From Gyromitra esculenta (Eukaryota; Ascomycota; Pezizomycetes; Pezizales; Discinaceae), in NCBI GenBank assembly GCA_038503075.1, contig JBCAML010000002.1:1302001-1366000 (forward strand): DNA of 64,000 bases. The letters are read 5' to 3'. The notes under the pieces are model-generated. The model did not search any database and was not told the origin of the DNA. It worked only from the letters and a program-made list of their open reading frames with translations. The translations under genes were made by a program, and so were the position numbers. Within the stretch, counting starts at the first letter, position 1. Each line of letters begins with the position of its first letter. Positions 28,752 to 39,516 of the stretch are shown piece by piece.

Positions 28752-29786
28752 ATGTCCCTCCTCCACCTTCCAAGCGAGCTTCTCATCCAAATCGCCAGAA
28801 ACCTCGACGCTAAAGCCCTCTGCTCGCTCGTGCTCGCAAACCGCCAGCTAGCGGCACTGCTGTCCTCAGAACTCCTCAGATGTGCACACACGATACCTAG
28901 ACACTGCGTCACAGCGCTCTACCTCGCGGCCGTGAACCGAGACGGAAATAAGATCAAGTTGATCTTGGAGAAATGCGAGGTCGAGCTTTTGGTCGGGATT
29001 GTGTTCAGGCTCTCCGAATCTGAGCTAAAGAAGGGTTCGGAACGCAGAATGCTGCCGATGGTAGCCAGGTATCTGGTAGCCAAGGGAGCCGAGAGCGTGA
29101 TCCAAGACCTTGCTAGCGGAGGCACACCCCTTCATTGGGCTGCGAGGTGTGGCCATGAGGTCGTGTTCAAGCGATTGCTAGAGCAGGGGGCAACCTTCAA
29201 TGGGAGTCTTTCCCCCATCCTCCGCTGGGCGGTATATGGGGAGAATGAAGCGATCGTTAGACTACTACTCGAGCGAGGTGTGGGCATCAATGCTGTGAAC
29301 GAAGAAGATATCACAGCGCTCCATGTAGCAGCGGAGAAGGGCAACGAATCGATCACCAGACTGTTGCTCGAAAACCGGGCGCAGGTCGACATAAGAGACA
29401 TCAACAACGAAACAGCGCTCATAAAAGCGGTGGGGGCACCGAACGGCGAGGCAGTGGTCAAACTCCTCCTGAGAAGAGACGCCTACATCAATTTCATGGA
29501 TACCGATAGGAATACAGCGCTCCACCGGGCGGTATCTCTCGACAACGAATCTATGGTTAGGCTGTTGCTCGAAAACGGGGCTTTCCCGTTTTACAAGAAC
29601 ATGGATCTTAAGATGCCAATCCATATCGCCCAGGAAAGCGGTAACGAGGTGATCGTGAAGATGCTAGAGGAGTCGTCGCACCATCCGGACTTTCAAGCCA
29701 GATGTGACCTCCGTATTTCATGGAACGAGGCAGAGGTACTGGGATCGGTGGGTGACGATTCATTGGATTTGTCGATCTCAGCTTGA
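28752..29786 (+). CDS. F-box and ankyrin-repeat protein (copy 2)
   Basis: A single-exon gene of 344 residues starting MSLLHLPSELLIQIARNLDA. That start places the F-box at the very N-terminus as in its relatives; an upstream in-frame Met at 28686 was rejected. The family signature CVTALYLAAVNRDGN follows the F-box. Six or so ankyrin repeats follow, for example TPLHWAARCGHEVVFKRLLE, TALHVAAEKGNESITRLLLE and TALHRAVSLDNESMVRLLLE. These repeats are closer to consensus than those in the other copies. A likely SCF substrate adaptor; the target is unknown. Confidence 0.86.
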   Translation: MSLLHLPSELLIQIARNLDAKALCSLVLANRQLAALLSSELLRCAHTIPRHCVTALYLAAVNRDGNKIKLILEKCEVELLVGIVFRLSESELKKGSERRMLPMVARYLVAKGAESVIQDLASGGTPLHWAARCGHEVVFKRLLEQGATFNGSLSPILRWAVYGENEAIVRLLLERGVGINAVNEEDITALHVAAEKGNESITRLLLENRAQVDIRDINNETALIKAVGAPNGEAVVKLLLRRDAYINFMDTDRNTALHRAVSLDNESMVRLLLENGAFPFYKNMDLKMPIHIAQESGNEVIVKMLEESSHHPDFQARCDLRISWNEAEVLGSVGDDSLDLSISA

Positions 29787-30952
29787 ATTTTATTTATTTT
29801 TTATTTCTATTTATTTATTAGCTTACAATGATTCTCGCTAGCTTTGAGCAGATTATTGGAAGCCTTGCATGGCGCAAGACCTGAGCATCCGACCGGACAG
29901 ACACTGCTCGGCTACTATACGGAGGGCGAAATGATATCGCAAAAGTGAGAATTCGAGGGCGGGTGGTGGAAATTTAGCCAGGCACCTATCTCCTTGTGTA
30001 CATACAATGACTGAACAAAAGCTTTTCGTAATTAGGCGATTCACAACAAAAGTAGCCTTACTCCACTACCCCCACAACATTTAGGACTCAATGAATTAAA
30101 CCAGGACATGCTTTTAGGGTGGACTAATTGCGTAAATATTACTCTTGAGAAATTTTAGAAGGAGAGAGTAAATCCTTTGAGTGCTAGAAAATAGCTTGTT
30201 GCTGAATTCCGTTGCTATGGAAGATTTGTACAGGTTTCCACACAGAATCAATAAATTCTAGACTCCTCAAGAATCAAACAGTCATAGCCACTCAGGGGAA
30301 ACATTAAAAAGGCTAGAAAATTAGAGGATACTGCTCAAATATCTTCCAAACCCTGAGGTTCTCGAGATCAATAGGTATAAATAATGTTACCCATCTTGAG
30401 TCGAGATGGCTAGTATGTAAGAGTTAGAAAGAGGGCGTGCCAAGCTCCGCGAACGGTGGGTGCATCATAAGGTTGGCACAAACTGCAATCGCCGTGCGCG
30501 TTAGACGACACCTCTGTAGAGGAACACGCTCGGGGTTATGCTTTTTCAAGTGAGATGGCGATCAAAATCCCAAACCCAAGATACTACCCACCGCGCTATT
30601 ATATTGTCACTGCACTGTGCTATGCTACCACATGGTGACAGCCTCATTTTCATAAACTACTGGTCTACACCCACATATCCACATTTTGAGAAGAAGCCGC
30701 AAACCATTAACGGAGACCAATCCCTCCCGTGAGATGGAAACCGAGAAAAAATATCGCTGAACCCCCTAATAACCACTACACGAGAAACCCTCACCGGCGC
30801 CAAGTAGACAATTGAATTCAAACCCACCGGATTTGCCGAATGAAATAAATAATAAATAATTCAGACCCACCAGTTTTCATCACGCAATATCACTCGAACG
30901 CGTCCATCTACAAGCACCCCAACTGCCCCCAATACAAAAACACAACTGCCCC
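29787..30952. other. Intergenic, nothing recognised
   Basis: Starts with a TTTATT-rich 3' flank of the F-box/ankyrin gene. No coding signal or structured repeat seen. It also holds the 3' flank of the transposon-derived gene. Confidence 0.4.
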
Positions 30953-32576
30953 TCACAGATAACCCCCAGCTCCTCCTTCCTGTGGCGGCGCAATAATTGG
31001 CTGCGGCACACCCTTAAATCGATACACGCCATCCTCAAACACATATCCCAATTTCCCCAGCCACGTCGACGCAGTTCGGCTACTCAGGGTTAACTTTCGC
31101 CTCCGCGCCTCCGCATCCGGCGGCGGGGCCCCGTTCTCTTCTACCTCGACCACCATTTCGTCTTCATAGGAGTTCTGAGACTGCCAGTACTCTGAGACGG
31201 CGACGGCGAGGCCCGCAGCCGTGAGTTCTATCGTAAATCTCATTAGCACAAAATACAATGCGAGAAGAGGAGGGGTATGGAGGGAACATGCTCTCGCCTA
31301 TCGCATCGATGTGAGTTCGGATGCATTCTATTGTTCCTTCGTCTTCGAGCATGCTTGGGACTTTAGCGTTCTTGCCTTGTCCGCCAGCGGGGATGATCCG
31401 TCGTTTGATCCACTCCTTTTCGTGGCGCACGATGCGGTCGGCGACTTCGCGGCCTTTACGGTACATGTGCGCTACGATGAGCGCAAGCTCCATTCGCGGT
31501 GTGCCGCCGCGATTCATGCGTTGGATGTTCATGAATTGGAGGACCTGCTGGTGGCGGTTGAGGTCTTGGCCTTTGGGGCGGCGTATTTTCGATTTTAGGA
31601 GCTTTTCCATATCGCTTATCCCTGCCATAGCATAAGCTCATGTGAGGAACACGGAATGGTAGGAAGTACCAGCATCAAGGATATCCTCCTTCAGCTTCGA
31701 GCCCGGTACGCGAGGCCATTTGTCAACCGCCTCTGCCATGTCCTCGCGATGCTGTCTTACGGGATCGGGTTCCGGCGGCTCTGGTACTGCATTAAGCGCA
31801 GCAGCCTCCGCACGTTTTTTGCGCCGCCAGAGAGTCTGCCGGCATACGGGCTTACCGCTGATGAAGTTGTAGTTACTAACCTCAGTGACGACTCTCGGCG
31901 GTGGAGCGACGGGCTCTGGCTCTGGCACCGGCGGGGCATCATGTTGCGGGGGAGGTGGAATGGGAGGGTAGTTTTGATGTTGTGGGAGGAAGTTGTGTAA
32001 TGGCGGGAGGGCAACATTCGATTGTGAATTGGGCGGGCCGTGCATCATATATTGTGGACTAGCGGACGAAGAAGAGGGGGGACCACCAAAAAAGAAGCTG
32101 GGAGAGGAAGAGGAGCTAGGGTAAGATGGGCCAGGGAGATATTGCAATGCTGGCTGGGGCGCAGAGAAGCTGAGAGTTGGAAGGCAGGGTTTTGGTAGGC
32201 TCACGGGGGCAGGCCTGGGTGGAGCCGGTGAAGCTGGTGCTTGTCTGGACATCTTATAGGGTTTCGAATAGCCCAACAGGCTCTCCTTGAGCTCTCTCTC
32301 TGTATCCCTTTCCTCCCGCTCCTCCCCTTCGGTCACTGCGTCTCCCTCCTCGTTGTCGTCTCTATTCCGCAGAGAGCTTAAGGCAAGCCCCTCAGCCGTG
32401 CGACGTTCCTTTGCCTTTTGTCTCTTGATATTATTCGCATTTCGGCATGACAATTGCCGTTTGCTTAATCTTGCCATTCGGAGGGGGGCGTCGTTGCGAT
32501 AGAAAGTGCGCTCTAAGTCGAGATTAGAGATTGATGCGAAGTGACGAAGAGAGCTGTGGTGCATGAAGCTACTCAT
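30953..32576 (-). CDS. Transposase-derived protein lacking the catalytic domain
   Basis: Exon 1 (from 32576) encodes a basic start (RQLSCRNANNIKRQ), an acidic stretch, then about 170 residues very rich in Pro/Ser with PPPP runs. A 48-bp intron (31622-31669) joins in frame to ISDMEKLLKSKIRRP. This is followed by an alpha-helical segment (LALIVAHMYRKGREVADRIV) and, in a different frame after about 31,230, LAVAVSEYWQSQ and RTASTWLGKLGY. That last motif resembles the N-terminal DNA-binding part preceding the DDE domain in a fungal transposase group (TARRWLxKLGF..). The frame ends soon afterwards, with no DDE region. The join near 31,200-31,258 needs a frame change with no good intron, so the gene may be broken. 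Family assignment is moderate. Confidence 0.5.
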
Positions 32577-33568
32577 GCACAGTGCGGAGAGGCTAGGCCG
32601 GATTGGGTAGTGACGTCATCGGTGCAACGGCCAGGCACCAGTCGACAGCGAGAAGAGGGATTCAGCCAAGATTGGGACTGTAGCTGTTTAGCTATTCTGG
32701 TGGGTTCAGGGTTAGCAGATACCTATCTTGTGTTGGATGGAGCTGCCATCACCTCTGGGGTCCGAGTTGGTCGAACCATTATTTGGACAGGCAGAAGAGG
32801 ATCAAGGAGACCGTGAAATGGACTGTTGGGTCACTGCTGTTCTGGTTTACTGGTGCTTGGAATCGATGAGGATTTGAAGGAAGAGTGAAGGAAGAGGGGG
32901 GGAGAGGGGGAGGAAGAAGTTGACAAACACTATTGGACTCAGGCAGACTAACGCCCCAGTATCCGCAACTACAGCGGAGGACGACATGGCTACATGTAGT
33001 GGGGGGAGGAAAACATTCCCTGCAGCCAGGATTACTGCAGGCTTTTAGGAGTATGGCTTCCTAAAGACCAGTCTTTGCCCTTGCCCTTCAGCTTTCGTTC
33101 GTTTTCCTATGGCACAGGCGTGTATCGCTCGTTAGACCCATCAGGGAGATTTGTGGACTTGAGCGTGCTAGAACAAGAGACATAGAGCACTTGAACAATT
33201 CCAGTCGTGATCTGGCGAAGGGTAGTTCGAGGCAGATTACCTGGTCAACGCTGCAGAACAGAGATACCACGAATGATGCGAAATGATCTGTGAACAGCCC
33301 GCCTATCAATTTACTGATTTATATATCCAATAGATGCACACAACTCGTGGGTAGCGGTACACCAGCGAATATCAGTCGTGAGCAGTAGTAGCCTTGGATA
33401 GCAGAGAGTTTCCTGTGCAGTTTTACGTGCATTACGCCAAATCACTGGTCAAACCACCATATATCCAAAGACAGCCATCGAGATCACGGCCACAGTCCTG
33501 CTACAGCAAGCATACAGCACACAGCATCACCCAGCGTTCTCCCCCCATACAGCACTCACATCCTCGCC
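32577..33568. other. Intergenic between transposon-derived and esterase-like genes
   Basis: Contains a purine-rich run near 32,880-32,925 and one TACATGTA at 32991. No gene supported. Confidence 0.4.
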
Positions 33569-34372
33569 TCACCTCACCTCCACCGCCCCCTCTGGAACAC
33601 CAACACGACTCCCCAACCGCTTCCCAAAAAACTCCATAATAGGCCTCGCCTCCTCCCTCGTCCGCATCATGCCATCCCCGTCCCTCCCGCTCCACCTCAC
33701 CACGCCCACAGTCTCAAACACCTCCTTCAGCCGTCCCTCCGCCGCCGAGCCAACAACCGAGTTCCTCTCGCCCCCCAGCACCAACACGGGAGTCTTCCTC
33801 CCTTTTCCAGCGCTGCAGTTGCTGGGCAGCACACCCCCGATGCTGACCGCGCCGCCATACTCTCTCTCGCCAGACGCCGCGATATCCAGCGCCACCATCC
33901 CCCCCTGTCCGAAGCCCAAGAAGAATAGCTGTCGCGGCGACCATCCGCATTTGCTCACGAGGGCGTCGACGGCCTCGTTCAGTACCGCGCGGGAACGGCG
34001 GAAGCCAGAGTCGCCGTCGAGGCCGCCGGTGCGCTGGTCGAACACAATGTCGTCGCCCCAGTGGAACCCGGTGATCTCGAAGGGGAGTGGGTTGGGGCCG
34101 CGGATCGCAAGGCAGGCGGTTTCGGGGAGGTTGAGGTTGGTGCCAAGGGTGGCGAAGGGGGCGTGGGTGTCGCCGAGGCCGTGGAGGAGGATCAGGAGGT
34201 TTTGGGCGGGTTTCGAGGGGGGTGTTTTGGAGGGGGTCAGCGTGTAGGTGAGGGAGGCCGAGAGGTCGGAGGAGGTGGGGAGGCGTGGGGCCGTCATGGT
34301 GGGGGTAGTTGTGGACTGATACACAGGAGGGGGAGGGGAGGTTAGATGGGGGCTGGCTTGGCGTGGGTTCAT
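33569..34372 (-). CDS. Acyl-protein thioesterase-like alpha/beta hydrolase, probable pseudoenzyme
   Basis: A single-exon gene of 267 residues, or 242 if the Met at 34297 (MTAPRLPTSS) is used. It shows the phospholipase/carboxylesterase (APT1-like) fold: LLILLHGLGDTH near 60, AIRGPNPLPF, the W-D segment (FHWGDDIVF), and the strand-turn-helix nucleophile elbow LFFLGFGQGGMVAL near 149-162. In active relatives the elbow reads G-x-S-x-G; here the Ser position is Gly155. The later acid and His sites are also hard to place: VLGGERNSVVG takes the place of the GxxD segment and there is no G-H motif near the end. It is unlikely to be a normal serine hydrolase, though the fold seems intact. Locally GC-rich. 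Confidence 0.75.
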   Translation of the reverse strand: MNPRQASPHLTSPPPPVYQSTTTPTMTAPRLPTSSDLSASLTYTLTPSKTPPSKPAQNLLILLHGLGDTHAPFATLGTNLNLPETACLAIRGPNPLPFEITGFHWGDDIVFDQRTGGLDGDSGFRRSRAVLNEAVDALVSKCGWSPRQLFFLGFGQGGMVALDIAASGEREYGGAVSIGGVLPSNCSAGKGRKTPVLVLGGERNSVVGSAAEGRLKEVFETVGVVRWSGRDGDGMMRTREEARPIMEFFGKRLGSRVGVPEGAVEVR

Positions 34373-35332
34373 GGGTTTGCACTCGGGGGAGTTTCGGTGG
34401 ATTTGTTTATTTATTACATGTATTTACTCTCTCACTCGGCTCAGTATATTTATTCGTCCCCTAGGCATTGGGAGGTTTCGGCGTTTAAGCACACGCGCAG
34501 CTTGTTTCCCTGGCACGATAATTGAATATAGCTCTGGGTACCACCCAATATCGAAACATCTGCCACTGAATTGGCCAAGAACGGCTCAGCACAGGCAGTG
34601 CAAGAGACCTAGTTAAAGACCGCATGCCCCCTATCGTACATGTACTACAAAGCACTCACACCCAAGTGAGGCCAATGGATGGCATCTCTGGCCTCCATGC
34701 CGTATCAGAGTCGAGTTTTGCCCACGACTGTGGCCCGAGTGATGGCTGGTGAAGGGCGCGAATAGCCCCCAACCCAGCAAACTCCCCAGCGCTCCTCTAG
34801 GCAGCGTCCAGCAATATCGCCAGCGCCCCGGAGCAGAGTCCCGGAATACGGACTGTCTCTGCAGCAGCTGCGAAACAAGCTGTTGCGGATCGCGCCTTAC
34901 ATAAGCGCCCCGAAAGGGATGTTGCGGCTCTGCGCGGGATCGGGGCCGTCTGCAAACGGCAATACAGGCGAGCGTCGGGTGGCCGAACGCACGAGTGGCC
35001 GTGAATTCTCTCCCTCAGCCAGCCAGCCAGCAGCCATCGCTCGTCCTCTTTGCCCCCCGCGATCTTCCCTCCGCACGCTCCCGCCCCTCGCTGTAGCCTC
35101 CGCGCCGCCCGCCTCCCACCGCCCTCCCCCGCCCGCGCCGCCTTCGACGCGCCTCGCTACAGGCGCCGAGTCACGTGGACGCCCCGACATCGCCGCGATG
35201 ACCTCCTCCAGCGACTCTGGCAGCGACACCAGCTCGCCGTCGGCCCCGCCGCCAAACTCGCTCGCCGGCCTGGTTCCTGCCCCCCTCCCCGTGCGCTTCT
35301 TCTGGTAGGCGGCGCTTGTTAACACCCCCCCG
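34373..35332. other. GC-rich upstream region of SGF11
   Basis: Rises from AT-rich to very GC-rich toward the SGF11 start. Contains two TACATGTA copies (34415 and 34637) and a small upstream frame at 35198-35308. Confidence 0.4.
35198..35308 (+). other. Possible upstream open reading frame of SGF11
   Basis: A 36-codon Ser/Asp/Pro-rich frame (MTSSSDSGSDTSSPSAPP..) ending 24 bp before the SGF11 start. It may be a regulatory leader peptide or a lost N-terminal exon; the only GT-AG option (34 bp) is too short and does not keep the frame. Confidence 0.25.
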
Positions 35333-37119
35333 ATGCAGTCCCTCTCCATCTTCGCCGACCTCCTCAGCAACCTCACCCACGACATCGCGCTGCAGACCCA
35401 CCACGCCGAGAAGCTCCTGCGCACGCGCCAGCAGCACCTCTTCCCCCCCGCAGCCGCCGATTCCTCCCCGCCGCCCGCCGCCACCGCGAATCCCCTCGCC
35501 GTCGTGCCCGCCGAGATCCTGTGCGAGCGCTGCCACCTCCCCCAGCACACGCCCAGCACCCTCGAGTCCGCCGGCGCGGCCAAGGAGGGGTTCTGTCCGC
35601 GGCAGCCCTGGCACACCACGCCCTTCCACGACATCTACGGCAAGCCGTTCTTCCCCAAGGACAAGCCCAAGGACAAACCCTCCTCCTCCGACTCGCCGGC
35701 CGAAGACACCCCCAACAGCACCGGCACAACAGCCGCAGCCACCAAGAAGGGCGCATCCGCCGCCAGCGGCGGCGGCAACAGCTACTTCAAATGCCCCAGC
35801 TGCGAGAAGAGCGTGGTCTTCAACCGCTTCGCCGTCCACCTCGAAAAGTGTCTCGGCGGCGGCCGCAAGTCCTCCCGCGCAGCAATGGCCAAGATGAACT
35901 CCACCACCAACTCCGGCTCCGGCAGCCCCATGCTCGCCCCGGCCGACGCTGCTGCTGCTGCTGCTCCTACTGCTAAACCCTCCTCCCGCAAACCCAGCCC
36001 CGAGAAGAAGAGCAAGTCGCCTGTGCCCAATCTCCCAGACGAACCACCATCCGTCCCGTCCCTCCCTGTCTCGGCGCTGCCGCCTCCGCCGCTGCCGCTG
36101 CCGCTGCCGCCACCTCCACCATCATTGCCCGCGAAGCCGATCGCGAGTAGTAGCGGTAGTGTGGCGCCCACGTCCACGCCCAAGAAGAAGAAGAAGAAGG
36201 CTGCTGCTGCTGCCGTGCATGGTTTGGAGTCGACGACGACGCCGAGCAAGATTGATGTTCCGCCGCTTGCGCCGCTGCCGCCGTCGTCGGTTGCCGTGGC
36301 CACCGGCGGTTCGACGCAGAAGAAGCGGAAGCGGAAGACGGAGGCGACGGTTGTGCCGCTTCCATCTTCTGCCTCTGTCCCCGGCGGCGAGCAAAGTGTT
36401 GATGGCGGCAGTGGTGGGGTGGTGACGGGCGGCGGCGGCGTGGGGGATGGTAGCATCACGTTATCGAAGCCGCCGGCGCCAAAGAAGCAGAAACTTACGT
36501 TGGCGGAGAAGGGGGAGAAGATGGAGAGGGAGAAGAGCGCGCTTGGGGATGGAGCCCCGCTGCCGATTAAGAAGAACCAGGTCAATAAATTTAAGAATGG
36601 GCGCGGGAATAGTCCCAGTGCAGGTGGGGGAGGGGGGAGGAAGGATGGGAGGGTATGGCTCCTTTTTTTTTCTTTCCTTTTCTTTCCATGCTATCATTGG
36701 TGGTGATAATGGTGGTGGTGCTTCATGGGGGACTAATAGTACTACAGACCTCATCGCCGAGCCTTCTTGCGTCTCCGCCCGCAACGCACAAACCGCTTCC
36801 TCCAAGACCTCCCATCCCGCTATCTGGCAACCCACTCGCTTCCCCGCCTCCGTCGTCGTCGTCGACCCCGAAGCCGCGGAAACCGAAGCCTGGTGGCGGC
36901 GGCGCGCTGGGCGGCGGCGCTGGCTCCGGTAAGAAGTTTGGCGAAGGCTCAGTGAGGAAGAATGGGAAATCGAAGCTGAAGAAAGGCGTGAATGTTGGTG
37001 GTGCCAGCGTTGGCGCCTCTGCCGCCGGCATGGGTGCGGTTGCGGGCAAAACGGTGCCGAGAGTAGGTGGGAAGAGCGTACCCGTACCTGGGGTTGCGAG
37101 GAAAGGGGTCAAGGAGTAA
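35333..37119 (+). CDS. SGF11: SAGA-associated factor 11, unusually long
   Basis: Sgf11 belongs to the SAGA deubiquitinase module that removes ubiquitin from histone H2B. The start MQSLSIFADLLSNLTHDIA is the amphipathic helix expected to pack into the module. A first Cys pair, CERCHLPQH, lies near 63 and the diagnostic zinc finger FKCPSCEKSVVFNRFAVHLEKCLGGGRKSSR near 150-185. One 95-bp intron (36653-36747) links to a basic tail, giving about 563 residues. The region from 190 on is a low-complexity Pro/Ser/Lys/Gly tail, making this protein far longer than yeast Sgf11 (about 100 residues). The gene is markedly GC-rich compared with its surroundings. The zinc finger makes the family call firm; the role of the tail is unknown. 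Confidence 0.85.
36653..36747 (+). other. Intron of SGF11
   Basis: Donor GTATGG, branch-like GACTAAT and acceptor ACTACAG join AGG to ACC in phase 0. Without splicing the frame would stop shortly after a Phe-rich run. Confidence 0.75.
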
Positions 37120-38563
37120 ACGGTGGATGGATGGATGGATGGATGTTAGGGGGTTGTACAGTTGAATATTTTTATTGGAGGCGTCTCGTCTCGTCTTATT
37201 CATCAACGATTGTGTGTGTTTTTTTTCTTTTCTTTCTGTTTTTATTTTCTTTGTTGGCTGTTTTTGCGGGAGAGATAGGGGATAAGTACATGTAGTAGTG
37301 TTTGACTAGTTTGTTAGTAAGAGGGCCTTTTATTGTTAGGAGGAAGGGGGGGTTGAGTACATAGAGCCATACCATAGCCATGCGGGTTTTAAAAATATTG
37401 TATGTTGAAATGCTGTTTTTTCCTTGGTGGATTATAGCATCATTTGGAATCACTCGGCTCTTGGTGGCTTGGGTGACTGTGGGACTGTGATAGATAGATA
37501 GATTAATCATACACGCATGTGGGACTGTGAGTGATATTTGGTGAATCGGTGTTTTTGATGGCGATGAAATTGATATGGTCTGCCTATGGGGAGGGAGACC
37601 AGCTATTTCCTCTCTGGCTTTCTGATTGACCTCCTGCTAGGGTGGGTGGATGGGCCAAGGTGCGTTCTCGGATGTTTATACTTAGATATCGGGTTGGATC
37701 TGGGCTAATATGGTCCTTGTTCTCTGCCACACGCCAAAAGTTGATGTTGATATAGGGTCCAACCTGAACTCGATGGAGCTTTGATCTTTCCCTCGCAATT
37801 AGGTCAGCGTCCTAGAAGATTAATATGGATTTAGAGTAACAAACAGCGGCCTGTGCGACTTACTGCTCAAATCATAGAGCTATAGGGGTGGTAAGATCTT
37901 GAATTGTCCTGCTTTGGGTCTGGATATGGAGGCGCTTTGCCTTATTGGCTATTCTCACTATCAATTTGTATATTGTAGGCTCCATATAGTTGAACTGTCC
38001 CTGCTGTTTCGTTGGTGCATTGATATCTCACAGCCTACTCCTGGCAATGCATATTCATGGAATATCACCTGTTGTTATCGCGCCGGTCTCACTGAAATAC
38101 CCAGTGAGAGTAGGTATTGATATCGTCTGTATTCTTTCATATTCGACTACAGACAAAGAGTGTTTCTATATGCTATCAGCCAACAATAAAGGCTCCGTTA
38201 TATATGTTCCATCGATATCCAAAGCAGCCCTAGTACTGCTTGAACACCATCAAATAGACTAAAGTCTTTGAGGTTGGTAATCGTCAGTGGATATATCTAT
38301 ATAAATGTAAGCTAGAAAACTATATCGGGTTGTATTGGAAAGTCTAACATCTCAAAGATACTTTAAGTACCTGTACAAGAAAGACTTTCTAATTTTAGTT
38401 CCGTCATTTTTATCAACGTTACTATATTCCCAACACCCCCTTGCCTTAAAGCAATGACCGATGTTTATACCCTAAGTTTTCTGTCAAAGGGTTAGTATGA
38501 ATGTTCATCACAAGGAGCTGCGGGACCATACGTTTTCCATCAACAATCGAATCATCCAACTCT
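37120..38563. other. Intergenic, convergent 3' flanks
   Basis: 3' flank of SGF11 and of F-box/ankyrin copy 3. Contains an ATGG microsatellite and one TACATGTA (37287). No gene supported. Confidence 0.4.
37123..37145 (+). repeat. ATGG microsatellite
   Basis: Five or so tandem copies of GGAT directly after the SGF11 stop codon. Confidence 0.8.
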
Positions 38564-39181
38564 TCAAACTCTCTTTTTTCCACCCAAAGCTTTACGCTTT
38601 GACAGAGACCCTCCTTTCTGCACTCGAGTCCTCCTACGACGTCCATGCGCCTCTAGCAGCTCTGAAACATCGCTGTGCCCTTCGTTGTTGGCCCTCATAA
38701 GCGCTGTCCACCCGTAAGCATCAACCTGTTTAACCGATGCTCCTCTGGCGAGAAGGAGTTTTATCAGCCCCTCGCAGCCCTTTTCTGCCGCTTGATGGAG
38801 CGGAGATTCACGGCGTGCCTGCGTGACGATTATGCTCTTTTCCCTCTTCTTCAGGAGGAATTGGACGACCTTGTCGAGCTTTTCCTTCGGAAGCCGTGCT
38901 GTGCTGGAAACTTTAAGTTCACCAGCACCGTAGCCAATGACTACGACGGGGGCCCCGTGAGCGAGGATGCTCCGTATCATCACCTCGTGGCCGTTAGCAG
39001 CAGCCAGGTAGAGTGCTGTAATGCAGTGCTCTTGTTGGAGTGCATATCGATGGAGGGATGCAGAGAGCACTACATGAAAGACTCTGTGGCTGACGAGGAG
39101 GGAGGAGGTGTCCTTTGCGTCTAGGTATTTCGCAACTCTGACGAGAAGTTCGTTTGGAAAATTAAGAAGAGGAGAAGACAT
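38564..39181 (-). CDS. F-box and ankyrin-repeat protein (copy 3, short)
   Basis: A single-exon gene of 205 residues, the shortest of the four. The N-terminal F-box reads LLNFPNELLVRVAKYLDA. The shared family signature CITALYLAAANGHEVMI follows at about 55. Two clear ankyrin units come next: ESPLHQAAEKGCEGLIKLLL and GWTALMRANNEGHSDVSELL. The C-terminus is strongly basic (GRRRRTRVQKGG, KRKALGGKKRV), unlike the other copies, and could direct nuclear entry. The tandem repeat at 39241-39442 lies about 60 bp upstream and may sit in its promoter. A likely SCF adaptor by architecture. Confidence 0.78.
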   Translation of the reverse strand: MSSPLLNFPNELLVRVAKYLDAKDTSSLLVSHRVFHVVLSASLHRYALQQEHCITALYLAAANGHEVMIRSILAHGAPVVVIGYGAGELKVSSTARLPKEKLDKVVQFLLKKREKSIIVTQARRESPLHQAAEKGCEGLIKLLLARGASVKQVDAYGWTALMRANNEGHSDVSELLEAHGRRRRTRVQKGGSLSKRKALGGKKRV

Positions 39182-39240
39182 ATTGAGCGTTTCTTTTCTG
39201 CCGAGAGTGCGTAAGTCATTGCTGATAAAATTGAGAAATT

Positions 39241-39442
39241 GAAATTTTACGTACCTTAACAGTCCTGCCTTGACGATGCGATGCGTTATCCAAATCGATA
39301 TTCTACGTACCTTTGCAGTCCTGCCTTGATGATGCGTTATCCAAATCGATATTCTACGTGTCTCTGCAGTCCTTCCTTGACGATTCGTTCGTTATTCGAT
39401 CGAAATATCACTTAACTGCGGTCCTTGACGATGCGGTGAATT
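39241..39442. repeat. Minisatellite, 3 to 4 degenerate units of about 50-59 bp
   Basis: Each unit runs through TACGTACCTTTGCAGTCCTG, CCTTGACGATGCG and TTATCCAAATCGAT. The first unit has an extra ATGCG duplication. The third and fourth units are progressively more diverged. It lies just upstream of the start of F-box/ankyrin copy 3. Confidence 0.85.
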
Positions 39443-39516
39443 CCTAAGAAAATCTTTTCTCACTGCACGTATACTGAAAGTGGGGGGAAGGGCCCTCCGC
39501 CGGGGAATCTTGTCCG

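Noticed and set aside
34897..35839. Long minus-strand frames of 222-245 codons opposite SGF11
   Set aside because: Gly/Ala/Arg-rich shadows caused by high GC content; the plus strand carries the Sgf11 domain.
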